This document shows positions 37,403 to 45,984 of a DNA stretch of 64,000 nt, one piece after another. The stretch comes from Diplonema japonicum (Eukaryota; Euglenozoa; Diplonemea; Diplonemida; Diplonemidae): positions 372,001 to 436,000 of the forward strand of contig OZ025710.1 in assembly GCA_964019335.1 (NCBI GenBank), written 5' to 3'. How positions within the stretch are numbered: the stretch's first letter is position 1; every line of letters begins with the position of its first letter. The notes below the pieces were generated by a model. That model ran no database searches, was not told the DNA's origin, and saw only the letters and a program-made list of their open reading frames with translations. A program made the position numbers and the translations under genes.

Positions 37403-39094
37403 TTTATAAAAAAAAAAAAATAAAAAAAAAAAAAAGACTATACTACTGCTCTTTTTTAGTCTTTTAAAAAAAAAAAAACTTTTTGGAATTTTTTTATTGT
37501 CCACCATTTTCAACGTTATCTTGAACTTACCATTCCTCTCCCAACTGTACGGGAAAAATCCGCAAACTTTTTTTTTTCTTCCCTGTACTGTTGCTTTGAA
37601 CACACAAAACTTATCCCCCCCCCCCCTCCTTTTTTCACTTCCCCTTCCTTTATCCCAACTTGTTTTTTTTTTCTTCTTCTTTTTATAGTACCCCACCCTT
37701 TTCACCTTGTCTCTCGTCCTTTCTTCTGTGGAAACATACCTCATGGAAGCAAAGAAGGGAGTAGAGATGTGGTGGGTGTGGGGTACCTGTATTATTATTT
37801 ATTTACCCTTCCTCTTCTTTTTTTAAAGAAAATAAAACCAGACCATAGGAGGTTTTTTTTTTTTTTTTTTTTTCCTTGTCTTATGGTACGGGTGCTTAAA
37901 CTTTGTTTGAAACAAAACAAAAGCGGCCTTATAGGTATAAAAAGCTGAAGTAGCTTTATCTTCTCTGGTACGCTGGAAAAAAAAAAAAAAAAAAAAAAAA
38001 AAAAGAAAAGCCCCGTTTCCTCCTTCGTGTCACACACATACACAAACCCCCTACACGGGACTACTGATCAGGAGGAGTTCATTATAAAGTTTAATCCCAA
38101 GACTCCCGCTATTTGTCTTTTTCTTTTTTTTTTTTTTCTTTTTTCTCTTGTTGCAGGAAGAATGGAAGCAAAGAGAGAAAAGAGATGGGGGGGGGGGGGG
38201 GGTTTCTCTCCCCCCCTTTTTCTCCTCCTTTTTTTTCCCCCTTTTTCTTTTCCTTCTTCAAAGTCACAATTAAGTTTGGTGCGAGATTTATTTATAAAAA
38301 AAATTTAAAAAAAAAAAACCGCAACATTTTTTTTTTTCCCTTCTTTGTATTGGTCAAATAGCAACCTCCCCCTTTTCTCCTTTTTTTTGCTCCCCCCCCC
38401 ATCCCGTTCTTATTTTTCAACTTGTGAAACTTTTTTTTTTCCCGCTTCAAAAAAAAAGAAACTATAAAAAAAATTGTCAAAATTTAAAAAGGGCAAAAGA
38501 ATTTAAAAAAAAAAACGAGTAAGTAAGAAGGTAAAAGAGGCTTAAGTAAAAGGGAAACCAACAGAGGAACACCAAAAAAAAAGGGGTGCTTGTTTTAAAG
38601 GGGGGGTTTGTTTTAAGAAAGAAAAAAAAGGGGTGTTCCAGACCCTATGGTTTTTTTCTTCTTTTTTTTGACAACCTCTCATTTTAAGTTCCATTTACGT
38701 TCCCTAGCTGGTCTACTTTTTACTCATTATGCCTCTTTACTCCGCTGCCTTTCACTCACTCTTTTTTTTTTTCTTTTGCTCCCCACCTTTTGTCGTCTTT
38801 GGAAAAAAAAAAAAAAAGAAAAAAACCAACGTTTGCGCTATGATTTCTGCGTAAATAAACTTTTCCCCCCACTTTTTTTTCGACACTCCCCACCCCCTCT
38901 CCTTTTTTTTTTCATATCTTTGCAACAACAAAAAAAAAAAACACTTCCTCCCTCATTACTCTACTATTATAAAAGAGTTCTATTTTTTTTTTTTACTTTT
39001 ATCCAAAAAAAAAAAACTTTTCAAAACCATTTACATTCCTTCAGGAGGGGAGGGTGGGGGGGAGGACGGAGGAGAACGAGGGAAAAAAAAAAAA
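37403..39094. other. Intergenic region, homopolymer-rich
   Basis: No gene is recognised. The stretch begins with poly-A directly after the giant gene's stop codon and contains many A, T, C and G runs of 8 to about 25 bases. Short open frames here encode poly-Phe and poly-Lys and are discarded. A pyrimidine-then-AG acceptor lies just before the next gene. Confidence 0.7.
39043..39044 (+). promoter_or_regulatory. Candidate splice acceptor for the Trf4-like gene
   Basis: A pyrimidine-rich stretch, ACATTCCTTCAG, ends in AG 50 bases before the ATG at 39095. The spacing suits a trans-splice (spliced leader) acceptor or a 5' UTR cis-intron acceptor; the sequence alone cannot separate the two. Confidence 0.4.
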
Positions 39095-40465
39095 ATGTTT
39101 GCAGATAGACAATCAGTAAGCTTCACAGACCCAGGCCCACCACCAACAGGAGTGAAACCAAAGAGAAAAGGCCACAGTGTGAAGGACGCCGGAGGAGAAG
39201 TAGTAATCTGCACCCCATGGCTGCCTGAAGGGTGCAGAAAGTACGACGTTTGCCTAGCAGACGAGATTACCATATTTTCCCAATTCGTAAGCATGACAGC
39301 AAAAGAAAAAAACCTGAGAAACATCATCGTAAACTCGGTGAAGCACTGGGTATACTGTGTGTTCCCTACAGCAATAATCCAGATATACGGAAGCTTCGCC
39401 TACGGCACCTGCACACCCTCGTCGGCACTAGATGTGAAATGCGAGAACTGCCACGGCATCTCAGCACTACTACCAAAATACTCTGCATCGCTAAAAAACC
39501 AAGGTTTTAAAATCGTAACGACAATGTGTCAAGGTCCGCACTCGGGTTTTTTGCAAATCGAGCACACCGAGGAACGCATAGTGGTCAACATCGTCATGAC
39601 ATCTGAAGAAACCTCAACACGCGAGTTCACAGACACCATCCAAGGATGGATCAAAGAGTTCCCCGGGTCCGTCCATGTCCACGCGACCCTCCGCCACGTT
39701 CTGTCTCAAGTTAGATGCGGCGATGTAAAAACAGGAGGCTTGTCGGCAATAGCTTTGCTCCTAATGGTTATCCGTGCATGCAGGGCTGTGTTGCCCTCTC
39801 GTGATAACGGTGAGGTCTTGCATTGGTTCCTTCAAGAGTACGGTGCGGAGTTCGCGTACTCCCAGCACTGTATTTCAGGGTCGGAAACAGGTGTTAAGGT
39901 GAAGACCTCGGAGGACCAGCTTTTTATATGCGACCCTACAGATGAGGCGAACAATCTCGCTGCTACCTGCACAAAGATCCAACAGATAAAGTCACAGTTT
40001 TTATACTGTCAAATGGCATTGTTGAAATGGTGTCCTGGGCAGTCCGGACCGAAGGGTTACAAAGGCCGAACCCCACTGTCAACGTTGATCTCGCACCAGT
40101 TGCTGTGGGACAGGGTCGACAACAACAAAAAAGAAGCAGCTGGGGGGAAGGATGTTGTCCTTGCGAAAATCGGGGGGATTGCCGGGCCCGACATTGATCA
40201 GATGGAGGTTCCTGTGAAGCGGGACAGCACAGCACCCCAACAACAACGGAGAGCAACAGTCAGCAGCGCGGGGGGCAGCAGCAGCAATTGGAATTACCTT
40301 GCTAGGTCTTCTCTCTCCTCTTCTCTTGACTGCCCTGCTTCTCGACAATCGCATTTTAGCAGCGATTTTGGACCCATTCCCTCTGTCTCCGATCCTGACT
40401 GGGTGTGGGACATTGCCTCTGATATTTGTAACGCCAACAGAAGAGAGTTGGGTGAGGGGGCATGA
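39095..40465 (+). CDS. Trf4/PAPD5-like nucleotidyltransferase homologue, probably catalytically dead
   Basis: 456 residues. The fold of non-canonical poly(A) polymerases of the Trf4/PAPD5 type is recognisable. There is an E-I-x-x-F helix (~57-62), the G-S signature (IYGSFAYGTCTP, ~97-108), the central-domain motif GGLSAIALLLMVI (~214-226), and a late FICDPTDEANN segment (~278-287) matching the family's EDP-x-x-x-x-ND element. The catalytic triad is damaged. The S-D-I-D pair of active enzymes reads S-A-L-D here (Ala111, Asp113), and the third Asp, in the V-D-I-S strand, reads V-N-I-V (Asn165). Active members add A or U tails to RNA; this one may bind RNA or act as a regulatory partner instead. 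The tail after ~350 is low-complexity and Ser-rich. The start is the first ATG after the acceptor at 39044. Confidence 0.75.
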   Translation: MFADRQSVSFTDPGPPPTGVKPKRKGHSVKDAGGEVVICTPWLPEGCRKYDVCLADEITIFSQFVSMTAKEKNLRNIIVNSVKHWVYCVFPTAIIQIYGSFAYGTCTPSSALDVKCENCHGISALLPKYSASLKNQGFKIVTTMCQGPHSGFLQIEHTEERIVVNIVMTSEETSTREFTDTIQGWIKEFPGSVHVHATLRHVLSQVRCGDVKTGGLSAIALLLMVIRACRAVLPSRDNGEVLHWFLQEYGAEFAYSQHCISGSETGVKVKTSEDQLFICDPTDEANNLAATCTKIQQIKSQFLYCQMALLKWCPGQSGPKGYKGRTPLSTLISHQLLWDRVDNNKKEAAGGKDVVLAKIGGIAGPDIDQMEVPVKRDSTAPQQQRRATVSSAGGSSSNWNYLARSSLSSSLDCPASRQSHFSSDFGPIPSVSDPDWVWDIASDICNANRRELGEGA

Positions 40466-41602
40466 CACTTTTTTTTTTTTTTTTTTTTTTTTTAAACCCT
40501 TTATTTGTCGAGGTTTTGGATAACTTAAGAGGGAGAGTTTAACTTAACACCCGCTCTCTCCCCCCTTCCCCCCCTCGTGTGTGTTTAAATTGGGCGATTT
40601 GTTGAAAAAAAAAAGATTTTTTTTTTAAATTATTATTTGTTAGAATCTATGAACTTCTGTGGGAAAAAGAAAAAAAGGGAGGGACGGGGGGGGGATCCTT
40701 TTTTTTTCTTCCCACCCCTGTTCCTGATACCCCGTGTGAACCCCTTTAAAACTTTAGTTTAATTTTAAGCAAAAAAAGAATACGAAAGAAAAGGAAAAAA
40801 AAAAGTAGTACATAAGGGGCGGTCAGTAGCCATCCCGATAATTTCGCGCCATCCCATCTCTCTCTCCATTGGGTTCTCTTTCCATTCAACAAGGAAAAAA
40901 AAAGGAGGTGTAAGTGCAAGAAGAGGAAAAAAGGAACAAGTTTTACTCCTTCCCTCTTCTTTTTTTTCTCTTCCCCTCTAGGCATCGACCTTCAGGGGTA
41001 AAGAAACGTCGGGGGGGGCTTCTTTAAAAAAAAAAGGAAAAAAAAAAGCTTAGTTCGCAACAACGAGTATTTCTTTATTAGGTAAAATAACTCTCGTGCA
41101 AGCTTTCTATGGCTAATCTTAATTGCTGTAGTACCAAAAAAAAGAAATCGGTAATGTTCTTCTTCCCCCCCCTTTTTTTTTGCAACAGCCGCATAATAAC
41201 AAGCGTTGTTGCTCCCATTATTGGGAAAAAAAGGGGGGGGGGATGAAAATCCTGCATCATTGTTTTAAGGTTTTTGTTGAAAATGACCCTAAACAAAAAA
41301 AAAAGAGAAAAAAAAAACATTTTTTTTTCTTGTCCCTTTTACCCCTCCCCTACTGCTTCGCACTACCCTATGTTTCTTTTCATTTTTTTTTCTCTTTTCC
41401 CTTTCTGTGCCCTGTCAAGAAGCGGGATAAAGAAACAAAAACAAAAAAAAAAGAAAGAAACATTGGGGAGAGAGAGAGAGGGGGGGGGGGGGGGGGGGTC
41501 AAATCAGCCTTAAATAGTCTGCTGGAAAAAAAAGTGACTTTATCGACGTCTGTAAGGCTAATATGACCCCCCCCCCCCCCCCCCCCCCCTACCCCTGTGA
41601 GA

Positions 41603-41735
41603 CGAATCGGTTTTCGCATTTTCGCATTTTCAGATCCCTCGCATTTTCAAATAGTACAAACTAGGTGAAGACTTTGTACACCACTGTAGTACCCGTCGTC
41701 TATCAGGAGCTGCGAAAATGTGATGCGAAAATTCG
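41603..41735. repeat. Imperfect inverted repeat with nested hairpin
   Basis: The left arm (41603-41628) reads CGAAT, three mismatched bases, then TTTTCGCAT and further TTCGCATT units. The right arm (41712-41735) ends GCGAAAATTCG, so the arms pair over most of their length. Inside, GTACAAA (41654-41660) pairs with TTTGTAC (41673-41679). The motif TTTTCGCA or its close variant occurs three times in the left arm region. It could be a small MITE-like element or a structured RNA. Confidence 0.5.
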
Positions 41736-42295
41736 AGTTGTATCACTGCTATGCCTAGACCCTGGGGGGGGAGGAACAAAAGAACAAAACCATTTAGCGT
41801 GACTATGTTTAGTGTTACTTACGGCAGGTAATTCTTTCTCTCCCCACCCTCTCTCTCTCCTTCCCTTTCCCCCATTCTCCACTTGCCGGAATAGGAAACT
41901 ATCAATATGCTAGCGTCGGGGCTCTCTCCTCAAAAAAAAAAAAAAAAAAAAAAATGTGTTCATTTTTGGTCTTCCTCTTTCTACACCTCCCCCCCCTTTT
42001 TTTTGTTTTACCACCGTATTTTGAAATAATAAGGATTCTTTATTGTAAAGGCAGTTAGTTTTTTTTTGGGGGGGGTGGTGGTTTCTTCCCCCCTTCCCCG
42101 TATTATCTGTGGATTGTGGCAATACGGCGCCCGTCCTCTGCCAAAGCATGGAGGGGATTGGAAGGGAAAAAAAAAAAAAAAAGAGGGGGGAAAGAACTAA
42201 ACTAAAAAAAAAATGTTTTTTTTTTATTTCTCCGTCCCTCCGTGTGCTTCAAAGTGAATTTCCCCCCAGAAACGTTTTTTTTTTCTTTTTTTTTA

Positions 42296-42560
42296 AACCG
42301 GGGAAACCTTGATGGGGTGGAGAGCCCACCCCAAGCGTGGCGCCAATTAGCATCACCCTCAACAGAGAGTCCCTTATCTTATATCGAACAAGGAGGAGGT
42401 TTCACCTGAAGGAAGAATTCGGCGGACGTCACACACAAGCCGGCAAAACTCAAAAATCTAAGCTTGAACTTGCTACGACGGGCGGCTTTCGGACACCCAA
42501 ATTCACGAAGAAAGGGGTTTGGGCCACCTTCCCCTCTCCCCAAGTTATTATGTGTTATGT
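42296..42560. other. Anonymous higher-complexity island
   Basis: About 260 bases of mixed composition lie between homopolymer tracts, ending just upstream of the dioxygenase-like gene. It contains a perfect 7 bp hairpin, GGGGTGG-AGAGC-CCACCCC, near its left end. I recognise no protein, tRNA or snRNA in it. An RNA gene or a transposon fragment are both possible. Confidence 0.35.
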
Positions 42561-42571
42561 ATACCTTTTGT

Positions 42572-42606
<35 letters not shown>

Positions 42607-42778
42607 TTCTTAGTCATGCAAATATCGTCTCTTACTCGTTTGATACAAAAAAAAAAAGAAAGAAAAAAGATTTTTTTTAAAAAAAAGTTTGGGCACGGCG
42701 AAGCGTAAAATGCGCAGACCCCCCCCCTATCTTTTTTTAAATTTTTTTGTTTCTTTCTGTTGTTCCCAAAACCCCACC

Positions 42779-42780
42779 AG
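42779..42780 (+). promoter_or_regulatory. Candidate splice acceptor that fixes the start of the dioxygenase-like gene
   Basis: A long T-rich tract (about 42730-42765) ends in CCCCACCAG, immediately followed by GTA and an ATG at 42784. If this AG is used, the upstream in-frame ATG at 42760 is removed from the mRNA, so 42784 is preferred as the start. Confidence 0.5.
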
Positions 42781-42783
42781 GTA

Positions 42784-43716
42784 ATGAATAGCTCTCAGTA
42801 CGACGAAGTGTGCGGCCTGACCATGGGGCGGAAGCCCTCAACAGGGACGGCACAAACCGGAAAAATGCAAAACGCAGTAAGGTCCGTGGTGGCTGGGAAC
42901 AGAATCGACACAAGGGTGTACGGAAAAAGCTGGAACACCTTGCCAGAGACCGCACAACGCGACGCCATCGAGGCCAAGCGCCTCGCACGCGCCGAAGAGC
43001 GAAAAGAAAGGGAAACTGCTGCAAAACAACGTCTCAGCATGGATGCCATCCCCACCCTTCTACGACGAAACTCGGAAACCCCTGAAGTCCTCAAAATGAG
43101 GGGCCTCCACACCACAGACCTCAACGAGCTGCAATCAGAAATCGTATGGTCCAAAGCATGGTACCTCACACAGGAGGGCTCTCAACCTGTCCTCTCAGGG
43201 AAACCACAATACCCCAACAGGAAGGAGGCTGGTTGGGCGGATCAAAAAAAACTGGAAAATTTGGGGGTGGCTTATATCAAACTTCCTCGTGATGATTTGA
43301 CCAGCCTGAACAAACTTGTAGCGGACAGAGGGTACACCTCCATGGAGAGGCAGGAATTGTCTGAAGAGTGCACCGATCTCCACGAGCTGTCTGCAGAGCA
43401 CTACTGCATGTCGGAGACTGTGGCCTTCGTTGCTGCTGGGTCGTGCTATTATGACTTTCGTGATGAGAAGTCTGCCATTTTGAGGATGCACCTTTCAGAG
43501 CACGACCTGCTCATCATACCGCCTGGCATCTTGCACAGAACTGCTCTCGACCAGCAGTGTTCCCTGTCCCTGTTACGCTTCTTCGCCGGCAGCAAGGAAC
43601 TGGTCTTTAAGAACGACAGCAGCACGCAGAGCCAGGCAGTCCGTGCCTCGTACCTCGCGTCGCGCAAGCGGAACTCTGTTCTTCAAGACAACCATATCAT
43701 CGGCCACACCCAGTGA
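42784..43716 (+). CDS. Acireductone dioxygenase-like cupin with altered metal site
   Basis: 310 residues from ATG 42784 (an in-frame ATG at 42760 precedes the likely splice acceptor). Residues ~122-275 follow acireductone dioxygenase (methionine salvage pathway): AWYLTQE, LENLGVAYIKL, RGYTSMERQEL, CYYDFRDE, LLIIPPGILHR and LLRFFAG all have direct family counterparts. The usual family length is about 180; a charged, helical N-terminal extension of ~120 residues accounts for the excess. Active enzymes bind Fe or Ni through H-x-H-x3-E plus a distal His. Here that segment reads EHYCMSET: His206 is kept, the second His is Cys208, the Glu position is Thr212 (a Glu sits one residue earlier), and the distal His251 is kept. 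Two of four ligands are therefore changed and activity is doubtful. The fold assignment is firm; the function is not. Confidence 0.8.
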   Translation: MNSSQYDEVCGLTMGRKPSTGTAQTGKMQNAVRSVVAGNRIDTRVYGKSWNTLPETAQRDAIEAKRLARAEERKERETAAKQRLSMDAIPTLLRRNSETPEVLKMRGLHTTDLNELQSEIVWSKAWYLTQEGSQPVLSGKPQYPNRKEAGWADQKKLENLGVAYIKLPRDDLTSLNKLVADRGYTSMERQELSEECTDLHELSAEHYCMSETVAFVAAGSCYYDFRDEKSAILRMHLSEHDLLIIPPGILHRTALDQQCSLSLLRFFAGSKELVFKNDSSTQSQAVRASYLASRKRNSVLQDNHIIGHTQ

Positions 43717-43945
43717 CGAGTGACGAGGGCACACCTAGTGACGGGGGTTTGTGTTTGTATATAAAGATTTTGTACAATACTTCCTGCAGCCAGGCTAATG
43801 GAGCAGGATTCCTGTCTTATGGCGGGGGTTGGTTTACTTTAATTATTTTCTTCTTCTTTCTGTTTCCGGTGTCTTTTTTGAGTTTTGTTTATTCTCGTTT
43901 CTATTTCTCGCAATTGTCTTGGCGGTGTCACACACTCAAACACAC

Positions 43946-43947
43946 AG
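43946..43947 (+). promoter_or_regulatory. Candidate splice acceptor, Ala-rich gene copy 1
   Basis: ACACACAG ends at 43947. The 5' UTR that follows shares TCTCACTACATTCAC with copy 2, and the similarity between the two genes begins here. Confidence 0.45.
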
Positions 43948-43973
43948 ATTCTCATCTCACTACATTCACCAAA

Positions 43974-45530
43974 ATGGCCTACTCTCCCCGCATGAGCCTC
44001 CTGCACCCCACCGCCGTTGTGATCGACGACCCCATGCACACCGCCATCGGCCATGAGCACGCCGTCAATGAGGCTGTGACCCGCCATGCTGCTGTGGATG
44101 CCTCTGCCCGTGCTGGTGTCTACGCCTCCAGCGCTGCCGTTGCCAGTGCCTCTGCTTCCAACGCCAGAGTGGGTGCTGCTGTGCAGTCCGAGAGGACCGT
44201 CGCACAGGCGCATGCTGCTGCTATTGCAGACGCACACAGCCACTCTGCAGCTGTTTCTCACAGTGCTGCTCTTGCGGATGTGACGGCCTCTGCCGCTGAT
44301 GTCGGTGGGAGGTCAGTCGAGTTCAGGGGTGCACAGCTCGGTCTTGCTGCCGCCGAGAGCACTCTCACGGCAGCTGGTCTTGCTGCCGGTGTTGCTTCGA
44401 GGGAGGCTGTTTTGAGAGACACTGATGCTGCGGCAGCCGCCGTGAGGGCACGCTCCCTTGACAACGAGAGAGCGGCACATGCTGCCAACGCTGGTGTGAC
44501 CAAGGCACGAGCCACTGTGGCGACTGCAGATGCCTCAAGTGCTGCTGCTGCTGAGAGGGCTGTTGCTGCTCTTGCTCAAGAGGCTGCTGCTACCGCTTCC
44601 CTCACCAAGGCACAAGCATCTGATGCTGAGGTGACTGCTGCTGCTGCTGAGAGGAGGAGGGCCGAGGCTGCCGCAGCTGCAGCTGCTGCATCCGCTGCTG
44701 CTCGTGAGGCGGCTGCCACTGAGAGGGCCGCTTGCACCGCTCTTGCTGTTGCTGGGAGAGAGGCCGACACTGCCAGGGTGGCTGCTGCACACGCCCGTGC
44801 CCAAGCATCTGCGAGTGAACAACAGGCCAGGACAAGAGCCCTGCAACATGGGGCGGCACAAGCGGATGCGGTCAGTGCCGCACGCAGGGCTGCTTCTGAG
44901 GAGGCTGTGGCAGCAAGTGCCCACTCGAGGCTTGTCCTTGCAGACAGGGATGCGAAGGCGGCCGGTTTCGATGCTGGTGTGGCGCATACCTCGGCTGCTG
45001 CTTCGCGAATGAACCTCGCCGACAGGGCGGCTCAGGAGCACGCGGCAAGGGCGAACGCTGTTGTGGCGCACGCGTCTGTTGAGAGGGCAGGGAGGTCGCT
45101 GGCATTGTCGGAGGCGAACCACGTGAGGGCGACGAGCCAAGAGGCGGTGTCGAGGTCTGTGCGTGATCAGGCCGGGGCCCACGCTTCGATCGAGCGTGTG
45201 AGGCACCACCAGGAGGAGTCCGCTCTGGCCTCCGCGCAAGCAAGGGCCGCCTATGCCACCACCACCGAGGCTGCTGCCCACGGCACAGCACACCTTGCAA
45301 ACGTGGACGCAGCACACGCCTCGAGCATCCACCACCACGCCTCCGTGACAAGGGCCGTGCACGATGCCAGCCCCCGAAGGATGACCATCCTTGACACCCT
45401 GTCCCCCTCCAGGGCACACGCTGCTGCGCTTGCTGTCTCTCCTAGATCCCCAGTGAGCCCCATCATCGATGCCAAGCTGAGGGCCCTTGGCTCTCCTGTT
45501 GTGAGCAGCCCTGGGTCCAGGTACTACTAG
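43974..45530 (+). CDS. Ala-rich helical protein, copy 1
   Basis: 518 residues, unknown family. The sequence is overwhelmingly Ala with regularly spaced Glu, Arg, Asp, His and Ser, and almost no Pro or Gly in the centre, as expected for one very long alpha-helix or coiled coil. The N-terminus (MAYSPRMSLLHPTAVVIDD) and the C-terminus, with several S-P dipeptides and a terminal YY, are the only non-repetitive parts. A structural or cytoskeletal role is a guess from composition. The start is the ATG at 43974 after a likely acceptor at 43947; the frame is open further upstream, but through intergenic-type sequence. It is nearly identical to the gene at 45985. It differs from that copy by a six-residue insertion near the N-terminus (SPRMSL), a 30-residue insertion before the final YY, and a few substitutions. 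Confidence 0.8.
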   Translation: MAYSPRMSLLHPTAVVIDDPMHTAIGHEHAVNEAVTRHAAVDASARAGVYASSAAVASASASNARVGAAVQSERTVAQAHAAAIADAHSHSAAVSHSAALADVTASAADVGGRSVEFRGAQLGLAAAESTLTAAGLAAGVASREAVLRDTDAAAAAVRARSLDNERAAHAANAGVTKARATVATADASSAAAAERAVAALAQEAAATASLTKAQASDAEVTAAAAERRRAEAAAAAAAASAAAREAAATERAACTALAVAGREADTARVAAAHARAQASASEQQARTRALQHGAAQADAVSAARRAASEEAVAASAHSRLVLADRDAKAAGFDAGVAHTSAAASRMNLADRAAQEHAARANAVVAHASVERAGRSLALSEANHVRATSQEAVSRSVRDQAGAHASIERVRHHQEESALASAQARAAYATTTEAAAHGTAHLANVDAAHASSIHHHASVTRAVHDASPRRMTILDTLSPSRAHAAALAVSPRSPVSPIIDAKLRALGSPVVSSPGSRYY

Positions 45531-45984
45531 GTTCATTATTCACTGCTTAACGGTGTTCGAGAATCAGATCGCAGTTCGTGAATTGTGGATATGTAAGAAA
45601 GTAATAAAACGAAAAGGGAATAAGAAAAAACAAATCACCTGTATCACCTGCCATTGGCAACTGTTTGTACTTCAACACCTCTTGTATCATGTTCACTATC
45701 CCATCCCAGTCCCCTATCCCATCCAGCCCCCCTATCCATTTCTCGACAATGTGGTCCCAACGCGAAGAAGAAGACCGAGAGAAAATGAATTCCACGCACG
45801 TCTTTGGAAAAGTGTTTTTCCAAAAGAATCCCGTCCATCCCTCCCTTATGTTTCTACGACTTGTTTGTGTTCTCTCTCCTCCCATGTGTCCCTGTTTCTT
45901 TTCCCCATTCCCAGATTTCTTTTTGTGATCAGTTGCCGCCGGTCGTCTGCCCAGCCACACAGATCTCACTACATTCACATCAAA
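45531..45984. other. Spacer between the Ala-rich gene copies
   Basis: No gene is seen. The frame of copy 2 happens to stay open back to 45553, but that section is pyrimidine-rich UTR-type sequence and encodes nothing similar to copy 1. Pyrimidine tracts with AG lie at about 45895-45914 and 45950-45962. Confidence 0.7.
45961..45962 (+). promoter_or_regulatory. Candidate splice acceptor, Ala-rich gene copy 2
   Basis: CCACACAG ends at 45962, followed by the 5' UTR block shared with copy 1 and then ATG 45985. Confidence 0.45.

Larger units (their letters stand above)
40466..42783. other. Intergenic region with an inverted-repeat element and one anonymous island
   Basis: Mostly homopolymers. It holds an inverted repeat at 41603-41735 and a roughly 260 bp stretch of balanced composition at 42296-42560, described separately. 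No convincing gene was found. The frame at 42337-42708 has no recognisable content and runs into poly-Phe. Confidence 0.65.

Noticed and set aside
8210-37744. Very long minus-strand open frames (8210-15358, 15497-23191, 23294-37744)
   Set aside because: They are codon-in-register shadows of the giant plus-strand gene, open only because TTA, CTA and TCA codons are almost absent. Their products are Arg/Val/Leu/His-rich with no domains, while the sense frame has clear VWA, EGF and lectin motifs.
37497-39108. Poly-Phe and poly-Lys frames between the giant gene and the Trf4-like gene
   Set aside because: Products of T and A runs; no codon structure or motifs.
42337-42708. 124-codon plus-strand frame
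   Set aside because: No recognisable motif; the second half is poly-Phe from a T run. Only the island 42296-42560 is reported, as unknown.
43713-43973. Upstream extension of Ala-rich copy 1
   Set aside because: Open by chance through T-rich spacer. The shared 5' UTR and the putative acceptor at 43947 place the start at 43974.
45553-45984. Upstream extension of Ala-rich copy 2
   Set aside because: Pyrimidine-rich spacer with no similarity to copy 1; the start at 45985 matches copy 1.
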